Assembly: GCA_003313425.1 (NCBI GenBank) | Contig: NHZP01000019.1 | Location: 682,001-746,000, forward strand | Length of the DNA stretch: 64,000 nt | Direction of reading: 5' to 3' | Origin: Pseudopyrenochaeta lycopersici | Lineage: Eukaryota; Ascomycota; Dothideomycetes; Pleosporales; Pseudopyrenochaetaceae | Shown here: one piece after another, positions 10,641-19,832 of the stretch | How the letters are laid out: the number at the start of each line of letters is the position of its first letter | Numbering within the stretch: position 1 is the first letter of the stretch | Notes under the pieces: generated by a model | What the model saw: only the letters and a program-made list of their open reading frames with translations | Told to the model about the DNA's origin: nothing | Databases searched by the model: none | Made by a program: the position numbers and the translations under genes

Positions 10641-13287
10641 TTACCAATCATTTTCATCAAAAGCTTGATAGGTTGCTCTTTCCCAGATATCAAGGTTCGC
10701 AATTTCGGGATCGGTTGCGTCGGACAACGTCGTCAAAAAATGAGGTCCAAATTCGCCACAGATACAGTGTGGACGCAGTAGATCTTGCTCAGAATATTGC
10801 ACCGACAGGGCCTCGCCTCGTTCGAGTTGATTCTTTAAATTTTCCATGGAGAATCTTGGGGAAATCCAACTCATCGTATCATCTAGTCGGCGATATGATA
10901 AAAACTCAGCTTTCACTGATGCCCAGAGTGTGGCAAGATCTCTTCGTGTGTAGAAACAGTCCCAGGCTTGATGATTTTCGAAATGCAAATTGTCTAAATA
11001 AGGATCTGGTTGTGTGGTACCGATAAAATGATGGTCATTTATTTCATCATCAGTCATGGCTTCATCATCCATGTCTCTCTCTGGATCGGCGTCCTCGCAA
11101 AGACGCAGGATCCCGCAAAATACCACCCACCCTATTCTAGCCTTCTCATTCCAACGGTGAATAGAAGGAAACACAGAGATTTTCTCTGCAAGTTGGGCAG
11201 CTGTGAGCTCCTCATGATCGCACATGATATCCATTGTTTCGGCCTCTACAAGAGCGGTAAGCGAGACATTCGCAGTCGCGCGGGGATTTGAACCCCTTGT
11301 GATTAAACACAAGAGGCAAGCGAGCATGCCAAAGAGGTCTTCATCTTGACAACTATTTTCTGCGAGATGATATGCAGTCATGACGAGGCTATGCAAAGGC
11401 TGCAGCTGTAACTTCATGCCGCAGTCGAAACAGCGTCGGACGTACAGTCCACTTTCAGTCGACCACATAAGATGATGAGGTATGAATGCTTCCATAATAG
11501 CGATGCAATGGCATATCGTTTGGATGGAGGTGTGGCAAAACTTGTGTTTCCAAGCGAACGGTGTCAACGGATTACCTTTTGCGAGACGATGGCGCACACA
11601 AGGAGAGTCGGCGTCCCAGCGACCGCAAATATCAACATCTTCGCCCGGTAAATCGTGCAGTGTCTTTCAAGGAACTATCGAATATAAACGGTGAAACCGA
11701 AGAATGGCATTTCAAAATCGAGATCATCAAGTTGTCCAAAATGGTATAGCCAAACTCGTTCACGAATATCTCTCGAAGTGACGGTCCCCTAATTTCCTTC
11801 AGGAGTAATTGCAGGATGGTGCAACAGGATGTGTATCCATCCAGATAACTAGTGGCCATATGAAAGGGAAATAATGATTTAAAGTCAATTTTTTCCCGCT
11901 GAAGTTGACGTACGATCACTTCAACTTGCTCCAGATTTCGACTCATGATACTGAAGCCAAATGACTCAAGGAGAAGTTCTTTTGGAGATCTTTGAGCTGC
12001 TTTCGCAAGCTGCGGAATTGCGACAGGCAAATCTGCTACAGGGATTGAACTGAAGTCGTTGTGTTCGAGCGCATCCCGGAGACGTCCAGGAAGTGGCGGC
12101 TCGTGATGATTGGCTGGCCATGGAGACCACGTCGACTCGTCACCAGGATTCTGTTCGTTTTCATGGGCAAACATTTCTTCATCTGAAGCTTCTTCATATT
12201 CTTGATAAACCACATGAATTAACCACCGACAATGATTTGGTGGCACAGTGCCATCTTCCAGCTGTTCTTCAGACCGCATCAGTGAATCTCCGGGAGTCCC
12301 TGGAAGACTGAGAGGATGGTGTGGGCGGAAACGATCAAAGTCTAGAAGCTCTGCGGTCCAAGATAATGGCCCTTTACCCCAGTTCTTTGCAGTCTTGAAG
12401 GAAAAGAACCAGTACTGGTATAGCCACTCAGACATCACGCTGATGTAGTATTAGCTTTTACTGCACGATCAGGGCCGAACTATGCTTACCTCTTCTCTTC
12501 ATCATTCATCAACCTGAGTAGCTTATCGTGATCTCCTGCAGCAAAAAGATGGGCACGGTCGATCCTCACTTTCTCATTTAATAACAAGGAAGTCGGGGAT
12601 GGCGCATCACGTAGCCAAGAGGCGGACGGAGGAGTAGCAATGGCGATGTCACTACCAGGCGTTGGAATCGAGAACCCCAGTGGAGAAGCATAATCAAAAG
12701 CTCGCTTAGGAGTTTGTCGCATGGCTGTATATGGGATATTCCATTTCAAGAAGCTGTAGTCATCATTAGCATTCTAAAGCCAAATTCGTAACATGGTCCA
12801 TACATGCTATTAGCAAATGGTAACACAGGGCCGGACCCATTGCTCTGCAGATCTGACGGCTGCTTCAAAACCATCGCTTGGGACGATTCTCGTGCTTTCA
12901 TCTTCATGTATCTCCTTATCTTGTGTGATTCGACGACCCTCCCCTGTAGGAAAACGGTGGAACCTAGTTTGCCTGCGAGAGTTCGACTCTCGAGCTGCTT
13001 TGTAATCTTCTCCTTTTGGGAATTGGACACACTTTTCTTCCATTTCCATTTCTTGAATTGGTATTTGTATTGATGGTCGCTTTTTTGCCGCCAGTAATCA
13101 GCAACAAAATTTAGTTTAGCATAAACCCCCTTACTTACAATGCCTCAAAATGATAGTTTGCCTTCATCAATGAAACAATATCGGTAAGTTTCTTTTTTTC
13201 TACGAGATAAAGCTGCTCAATAATCGGTTTCAGCTCCTCCCAGCGGTCTGTTGAGGTTGAAGGAGGGTAGTGGGTAAACTGATCCAT
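10641..13287 (-). CDS. Clr5-domain fungal protein with an apparent +1 frameshift
   Basis: Four exons can be joined: 13287-13139, 13079-12804, 12753-12490 and 12439-10641. The Clr5 domain, a putative DNA-binding module at the N-terminus of many Pezizomycotina proteins, is split by intron 1: DRWEELKPIIEQLYL then YQFKKWKWKK. The middle resembles the ankyrin-like fungal family that often follows it (LFPFHMATSYLDGYTSCC, GYTILDNLMISILK), ending in a cysteine/histidine segment DICGRWDADSPCV ... KHKFCHTSIQTICHC. Function is unknown. The frame breaks once, at about 11643-11648 (CCGGGCG on the coding strand): upstream codons run into a TGA at 11634-11632, while the next frame continues with the family motif at once. 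Dropping one base gives 2487 coding nt (828 residues) with no other stop, so this is a very recent mutation or a sequence error. The frame also stays open upstream to 13779, but the domain begins right after the chosen ATG. Confidence 0.78.
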
Positions 13288-14445
13288 TGTGTGAATCCAG
13301 CCTACTATAAGTGCAAGGCTGTGACAGATGTTTGGTTGAAACAAGATGAAATGGACAATGTATGACAGTATAGATGGCGAGTCTTGGTCAAATACTATTC
13401 TTTGGAATTCCAGGAGCGAAGGAAGTGAATATATAGGCTTCGAAGTCGGGGCCCTGCAGGAAATCCCAACGAAGTGTTGTTGCGGAACGTGCCCTTGCCA
13501 AGCCGAGCAAAGGAGTAATGACCACTCAGAGTCCGTGAATTGGCCAAAAGCATGTTGACGTATCAGGAACCCGGCTGGTGTCCGCCTGGTTGCCTGCAAG
13601 TCCTTCACATGTGCATAAGCGAAAACCTTGGGCAGCTTGCCAAGTCGAACAAAAGTACACAGCCCAATGAGAGCTTCGATTTCCTCTAATGTTTCATACG
13701 TCAGCTGGAATAATGTCGCTTGATGATAGCAACATGGATAACGCCAGGTGGCGATGTACTTTCCGATCCTTAGTTGCATGATGTAGCCATTTCCAAGAGG
13801 TAGGTTTGGAAACTATGTGGAATGATCCACGACATTGCCTTACTTTTCATCAAAAATGACTAGCCGGGACCGACGCCATGTTCACCGACACAAGCACTAA
13901 TTCAATGCACGGCGAGTTACCAGCTACTTATGAGAAGGCGAGAAGCGATGAGAAAGCTTATAGTTCCGGTTAGGTAGTGCCATCCTTGTAAGTATCCCCG
14001 GCTGCCAAGGTAGACAAAAGGTGACAGTCCAATGTAAGAAGGAATCAATATCGTATTGGGCTTAGATGGCCCTATTTCCCCTTGGAGCGGTTGTACAGGA
14101 GCAATAATCGAGTCCGCTACTAAAGCTAAGCGCATTCAATGGCTGACAGCAATGAACCGAGGCCTGTCATAAGTGCTTGCCAGGCAAAAATGATTCGAGG
14201 ACAAAAGTTGAGCTGTCGGACAGCTGGTTGATACGGGTTCCACTTTCATTGACAAGCGTTCATATAAATAGGCAGATCTTATTGCACATTTGACAATCTC
14301 TTCTAACTATCACAAATCTCCTTGAGCCATACCATCTACTTCTCAAGCACTCCTTTCAGCTCCATCATCGCTGGTTCTGATCCGGGTCAGCCCTGGACGC
14401 ACTGTCACTCACACCTTCTCTGATAGAGTATTTCTCTCCTTTGCA
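13288..14445. other. Divergent intergenic region
   Basis: It separates the Clr5-domain gene (-) from a small gene (+). Minus-strand codons in frame with the Clr5 gene remain open up to 13779 (about 164 codons), but they show no recognisable domain and may be leader or an N-terminal extension. The right half contains a TATA box and a pyrimidine-rich leader for the gene at 14446. Confidence 0.45.
14262..14269 (+). promoter_or_regulatory. TATA box upstream of the small gene at 14446
   Basis: TATAAATA lies 184 bases upstream of the start codon. It is followed by a CT-rich stretch (TCTTCTAACTATCACAAATC and beyond) typical of highly expressed fungal leaders. This supports the reality of the small downstream gene. 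Confidence 0.5.
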
Positions 14446-14743
14446 ATGCCTCAAAACGAAAGCTCCTCGTGGGTTCCTTCCCCTCCTTTTCCCATACATC
14501 GCTTATGTTTTAAACGATAGAAACCAAAGCGAGAAACACCCTGAACAGTCAACCGCTACGATAATGCCTGGTGCATGCGAGTACCACGCCCGACTCCTAG
14601 CGAAGGGAACAGACGTAGATACGAAAGGTCTAAGTCCTATGGATAGATTCCTTGCGGAAGGACCAGCTGAGCAGAGCGCACTGTTCGTTCGTGCTGATAC
14701 TGGTGGGCTCTCCACGACCAAAAACTGTACTTGCGGAGTATAA
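14446..14743 (+). CDS. Small hypothetical protein (81 residues), one intron
   Basis: I do not recognise this gene. Exon 1 (14446-14468, MPQNESS) joins exon 2 (14521-14743) across a 52-nt GT-AG intron in exact phase, giving 81 residues. The protein has no signal peptide or membrane span. Its core (CEYHARLLAKGTDVDTKG, then GLSPMDRFLAEG) is polar, and the C-terminus is a small cysteine motif, TKNCTCGV. A TATA box and a pyrimidine-rich leader precede it, as in strongly expressed small fungal genes. The alternative reading, an unspliced frame from 14441, begins with TTG and lacks an ATG, so the spliced form is preferred. Confidence 0.5.
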
Positions 14744-15639
14744 TCTGGTACGGTATGATGTTAAGGGACGATAAAGCCCAGTAGGCACACATGGGTACCA
14801 GGATGTTTATCGGCGGGAAGAAGGAGAGGTCCAGATGCGTTCGGGATACTTAATTGGTTAGGTTTCTCGCTCGACATGTAGACTCTAGAAATCAATTCTG
14901 GTTATCATTCTGTACCTACTTCAAGCATCTACCAGGGCTGTATCACTGACGAGAGTATGTTACGTGCTAATCTGTCTCAAGCATCTCTAGATACTATTTT
15001 TGGTCTATTGTCGCATAATCACTTGGCTATGCCGACATCTACAACATAACAGACATTATCATTGCATCTCACATATAAGCATGGATTATTCTGATCACTA
15101 TCTCCTACTTTTCAACCTTTTTTAATGTCGACGTTCATACATCCCTGAAGACTAGGATTCACATCTATACTGGGCTGCTGCATGTCATTAGCCTAGCATC
15201 AAATACGACAATCACCATACCTCCTGTTAGGAAATAGATGTGAATTTGTTCTGACCGATCTGTATCTGTAGGGATTCCGAGCGAAGGGCAGCAAGTGGCC
15301 CTTCAAACAAAAAATACAGCAAAACATAAAACAGCGGGGATCCGATCGTGGTCATCCACCTCGTCCTTTGAGTTTAGACTATTTTAAGTTGTGTATTCTG
15401 TTATGTTTCTGTTTTATAGCATGGATTTAATACTTTCAAAATCTGTAATTTGTAGCTTGTTTTCCTCCTCACAGTCTTTCCTGCGTCTTTGAGTTAAGTA
15501 ACACAGTTGCTGTGTTACTATCCAATGAAATGTACTCTAATTTGCTGGTAATTGACAACATCATGCGCCCAAACCAATAGAAAATGAACTCTCCGGCTAT
15601 GGCTGGAGCCATCAGGTGTCCTGCTAGGTCTTTTGAAAC
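14744..15639. other. Intergenic, no gene seen
   Basis: It is moderately AT-rich with no open frame of useful length. It probably includes the 3' end of the small gene at 14446 and sequence flanking the decayed gene that starts at about 15640. No repeat was recognised. Confidence 0.5.
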
Positions 15640-16250
15640 TGCTCAACTTCACCAGCCTTTTTGGATTCCCTGCAACCAATGAGCGCATTGCCCTCATACT
15701 TTGCCACAGTATCTCACAGCCTGTCTAGACATCTGTTCTTCAGCCTCTCGGCCTTTTCATCCATATTCATGCATAGCAACAACCTCGAAACGTCTTTTGG
15801 GACGAGCTCAGCTTCATGTTCAGCGCCATACATAGTCGTGCCCTGCTCAGAAACAACCAACCAATCTGTACTAGGCCACGCGACACTAACTCTCCCGCAG
15901 TGTCGGTAGTGGCTCATCGCTGTCGTCCAACGCGAGAATGTCTGTGTCCTCAGAGGTCAAGAGCGTATACCTTCTCATAGTGTACCACCATGTAGCACCC
16001 AGCAGCAGGAGTTTTTGGCAGAACAAATCTTTCTCTTCAGGAGTGTTGTAGCTCTTCGCTGGCGGGTTTATTCTACTCAGATCAAGGAAGTTGAGATCAG
16101 CGGGTGAACCTGCTTCTGACGCAATAAAGCCGCCGCAAGATAGCCAGTTGTAGATTTTAATTGTGGAATTAGTGAGTTCTTACCGTTTCATCACGTCGTC
16201 ACGTCCATCATATAGCATATTTGTCCCGCACAGGTAGACAGAGCGAGGCG
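15640..16250 (-). pseudogene. Decayed protein-coding gene fragment, unknown family
   Basis: Coding-like sequence persists on the minus strand in pieces that no longer share a frame. About 16250-16180 reads PRSVYLCGTNMLYDGRDD and ends at a GTAAG donor-like site. About 16110-15920 reads ADLNFLDLSRINPPAKSYN, then LLLLGATWWYTMRRYTLL. After a frame change near 15912 the text continues DWLVVSEQGTTMYGAEHEA and SRLLLCMNMDEKAERLKN, then meets a TGA near 15716 and carries on in frame with DTVAKYEGNALIGC. The composition of these pieces is protein-like and unlike chance frames. The frame change, internal stop and a splice junction whose phases do not fit argue for a pseudogene. I do not recognise the family. 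Confidence 0.45.
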
Positions 16251-16704
16251 CTGTACTTGCTGAAGGATTTTCACAGTCTAAAGTCTTTTAAGGTGGCGTG
16301 CTGCGATCGCATCCGATAATTTTCTCTATCTCGACATCTATCTCAGAAGGGTTGGGATGGTTTGCTTCGATATGACTACGCCGCAATCGTACGTTCAAGG
16401 TCACAATTGACTGACGTAACAATACAATGTACTCAATCAGCACACTACGTACTCTACCAATATATCCGGAATCTAGATTTATATAGTTAATGTAATCCAA
16501 ATGTTAGACTAGCATGCGGATACGCATAACATATAGAACGCTCATATTTGACTACGATTCTGTGTCAAACTCTGTACTAAGTCTTGACAACACCTTCCAT
16601 TCAGGTGCATCCCAATACGAAATTTTTGATTTATCCTCACTGCTAACCCAGTCTGGATACTAAGCAACTGCTTTTCTTTCTAAAATACATCATAATCTCC
16701 TTCC
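16251..16704. other. Intergenic, no gene seen
   Basis: It lies between the decayed fragment and the stop of the sirtuin gene. A minus-strand frame of 70 codons at 16288-16500 has no recognisable motif. It probably contains the sirtuin 3' UTR. Confidence 0.4.
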
Positions 16705-17729
16705 TTAAGATGCCTCTGCAGCATCAGGTAAGGCATCAACATTGATGTCTCCAATGACGTTCTTAAGCAATTCAGGCACAATCTGCGCCGCATCTCCCTG
16801 GAAAAACCAGTCCCGGTCATACAGGCCACCGGCAGGTATGTCGTTTGGATCCATATTAATAATGGCGACCCTTGCACCCCTCGTACGCGCCAAATCCACA
16901 TACCCTGCGGCAGGATACACCCTGGCACTCGTTCCAATGACCATAATCAGATCAATCTTCTGGCCTGAGCCCAGGTATTCCTCTATGTCATTCAAAACAC
17001 TCGACGGTAGCGTTTCGCCAAACCAGACAACGCCGGGTCGGAGGAGACCGCGTTTGCATTCTGGGCATTTAGGTAGGTGTGCATAGTCAATTTCGGGAAG
17101 AGCAACGTTCTCGTCTGAAATATCTAGCTCTTTGGGCTGGATTCCGCGTTCTGCGAGGGCAGAGGTGGTAGTGGGATCCGATTCGTCGGTGGGAATTGCG
17201 AGGGCGGGGACGATGGGGTCGGTATAATTGTTCTTTTCGATGTAATTACAGAAGAAGTCTGAGCATTTTACATCGAAGAGGGAGCCGTGGAGGAGCTTAA
17301 GTTGGGAGGCGGGGTGCTGGGCGCGAGGTGATAGGCCTATCATCAATCAGCTGCTGGTGTTGAATATGGGAGTGTAATAGTACCATCTACATTCTGACTC
17401 AGTGTGATGAATTCCTCCCTCTTTCTCGCCAGCTCTGCTAGCGCATAATGAGCAGGATTTGGCTTTGCCTTCAGTGCCATGTGCCTTCTGTAGCTGTAGA
17501 ACTGCCACACCAGCCCTGGGTCCCTCGCGAAGGCCTCGGGGGTAGCTAGATTGGTAGCATCATGGGTTCTCCACAGCCCGCCTGCTCCTCTGAAGGTGGG
17601 CAGTCCTGAGGAAGCTGATAAGCCTGCCCCAAGAAGTGCGAGTATTCGAGTCGATTGGTTCAAGTGTGCCTGGAAACTCTCGAGATCCTTCTGGGGCACA
17701 ATGGGGGGTCGGGCGGCCGAAGATGCCAT
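16705..17729 (-). CDS. SIRT5-type (class III) sirtuin, NAD-dependent protein deacylase
   Basis: Two exons (17729-17384, 17336-16705) give 325 residues, with a phase-1 junction inside QNVDGLSPRA. The sirtuin core is complete: GAGLSASSGLPTFRG (residues 34-48) for NAD binding, QNVDG (112-116), the catalytic-base segment LHGS (His about 132), a zinc site from CSDFFC and CPEC, and GTSARVYPA near residue 245. The segment WQFYSYRRHM keeps the Tyr and Arg (YxxR) that in SIRT5 bind the acidic acyl group. Desuccinylase, demalonylase or deglutarylase activity is therefore more likely than plain deacetylation. Class III members are usually mitochondrial, but the N-terminus here is not an obvious presequence. 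The gene is divergent from ICP55, 285 bp away. Confidence 0.93.
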
Positions 17730-18014
17730 TCTGCAGATAAGACGTGAAAGTGGCAGGATGGCGGTAGCCTCAGACCGGAAGAATCAGAGGACTGCGGGGT
17801 GGCAGAGGCCGGCGTCATGAATGCGCTGGCCGTGTCAGGCAGAAATGGGGGGAGTTGCGGAGGAGCTGCCTGTGCCACTATGCCCATGTGCAGGTACGTC
17901 AGGGATGTCGCGCCTATCGATAAGCTTAGCGTAGCCTCGGAAAGTTATGCCATTTCCGCCTGGTGGTGATTCGCTCCCCAGACGTCCTTCCTTGCATGTG
18001 TGCTGGTGTTTGTT
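17730..18014. promoter_or_regulatory. Compact divergent promoter between sirtuin and ICP55
   Basis: Only 285 bases separate the two start codons, which face away from each other, so the promoters must overlap. No TATA box is evident. The segment has several purine- and pyrimidine-rich tracts but no site I can assign. Confidence 0.55.
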
Positions 18015-19543
18015 ATGACTTCGACTTTGAGATTGTTGCGGCCGACGGCGAAGATAAGATGGCGGTGCACTACATCGGCATGGAGAGGAAGGGGCTATGC
18101 AAGCATTCCCGCCGCACAGCTCACGTTCGGGCAGCCACTCTATGAAACGCACCCGCATTTGCTGAGGCCTGGGGAAGGTGCGACTTCTCTCTACAGCGCA
18201 TAATTGAATGCTAAACGATTTGCGCAGTGACACCTGGCATTTCTGCCTTGGAGTACCACCAGCGCCGCTCTAAGCTCGCCAAAGAACTCCCGCCCAACTC
18301 GATCGCCATCGTCGCTGCCTCGGATCTGAAATATGCTTCAGGCTCAGTCTTCTACAAGTTCCACCAAGACCCCGACTTTCTATACCTGACAGGCTTCAAG
18401 GAGCCGGATGCCCTGGCCATAATAGAAAAGGTCGATGAGCAGGAACATAACTTCCATCTTTACGTGCGTCCAAAGGACCCAAAAGTCGAAGCATGGGAAG
18501 GCCCACGATCAGGCATCGAAGCGGCAGAAGATGTCTTCAACGCCGACATAACAGGCGATATCAACGATCTGCCAAGGCTCCTCCCAGAAATTGTCGGTCG
18601 GGCGAGCAATGTGTACACCGACCTCCCCCAGAGTCGAATAACGAGGAACATTCTGTCGAGATACCTTGCCGGCTCGGAACCTTCGAGGACTGGCGGCATA
18701 GCAAGCGTTTTCCGCGACTCGGAGGCTTCCATAAAACCACTACGGCCACTCGTGAATGAGCTGCGGCTTATCAAAAGCGAAGCAGAGATAAAGAACATGC
18801 GCAGAGCGGGACAACATTCTGGCCGCGCCATCACAGACGCAATGCGCCAATCATTCACAACCGAAAAAGACCTGGATTCATTCCTCGATTATTGGTTCAA
18901 GCAGGACGGCTGCGATGGCCCTGCCTACGTCCCCGTTGTCGCAGGTGGAATCAATGCGAATACTATTCACTATGTTTCCAACGATATGCAGCTCAAACAA
19001 GACCAATTGGTCCTGGTAGATGCCGGCGCGCAATACGGGGGCTACGTCACAGATATAACACGCACATGGCCAGTATCTGGGAAGTTCACGCCTGCACAAA
19101 AGGATCTATATAATCTCCTCCTCTCTGTCCAGCGATCATGCGTAGCTTTGTGCCGCACAAGCGCCAATTTCTCCCTCGATAAACTGCACCAAACAGCATC
19201 TCATTCTCTCTCAGCTGGCCTATCAGATCTCGGATTCGACATGTCCCGTAATGCCATCCACACCCTCTTCCCACACCATGTAGGCCATTATGTAGGCCTT
19301 GATGTTCATGACAGCCCCGGTCTTTCAAGAAGTCGGCTGTTGGAGAAGGGCATGTGTGTGACAGTCGAGCCGGGCATTTACGTACCAGATGATGAGCGGT
19401 GGCCTAGCTGGGCGCGCGGAATCGGCATAAGAATCGAGGACAGCGTCTGTGTGGATGAAGAAAGCCCATATGTGCTTACTACAGAGGCTGTGAAGGAGAT
19501 TGTTGATATCGAAGCTCTCAAAGGGACAGAAACGAAAATATGA
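18015..19543 (+). CDS. ICP55-type mitochondrial Xaa-Pro aminopeptidase (M24B)
   Basis: ICP55 removes one residue from proteins already cut by the mitochondrial processing peptidase, stabilising them against N-end degradation in the matrix. Exons 18015-18177 and 18228-19543 give 492 residues. Exon 1 encodes an Arg/Ser/Thr-rich presequence (MTSTLRLLRPTAKIRWR) without acidic residues. The junction restores LLRPGEVTPGI, the usual start of the mature family domain. Next come the N-terminal creatinase-like domain (FYKFHQDPDFLYLTGF) and the pita-bread catalytic domain with all five metal ligands: DAGAQYGGYVTDITRTW (two Asp), HHVGHYVGLDVHD (His), TVEPGIY (Glu) and IGIRIEDSV (Glu). The unspliced frame would begin at a GTG, so the two-exon model is preferred. 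A cytosolic aminopeptidase P is less likely because of the presequence. Confidence 0.93.
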
Positions 19544-19832
19544 AATGTCATTGACGCAATCTTGTGTAGTATATGTTTGTATATAACCACCACTTGAATG
19601 AAAAATTGAAAGCTACAAAATCCACAAGCTTTGCAGTAGTACTGCGACCAACTATCTCTCTGAACTCAAAATCATCGCCACAAGCCTTTCCTGGTCACAA
19701 AAATGGTTGCCCATGATCCGACCATATATCTCAAACCACGCCAGAGTCTGGTCTCACGACATTATTCTTGCCAATTCAATCAACGCAGCTCGGCCACCAT
19801 AGAACACGTATTTGCTGCATCGATTTCACCAC

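Noticed and set aside
11275..11300. GGGGATTTGAACCCC, a tRNA T-arm look-alike on the minus strand
   Set aside because: It lies inside the Clr5 gene's coding exon and no matching acceptor stem or anticodon arm exists upstream.
12970..12998. CGAGAGTTCGACTCTCG, another T-arm-like stem
   Set aside because: It falls in the Clr5 exon 2 coding region and no cloverleaf can be completed.
13288..13779. 164-codon open extension upstream of the Clr5 domain
   Set aside because: The Clr5 domain normally starts the protein, a good ATG precedes it, and the extension shows no domain; kept only as a note.
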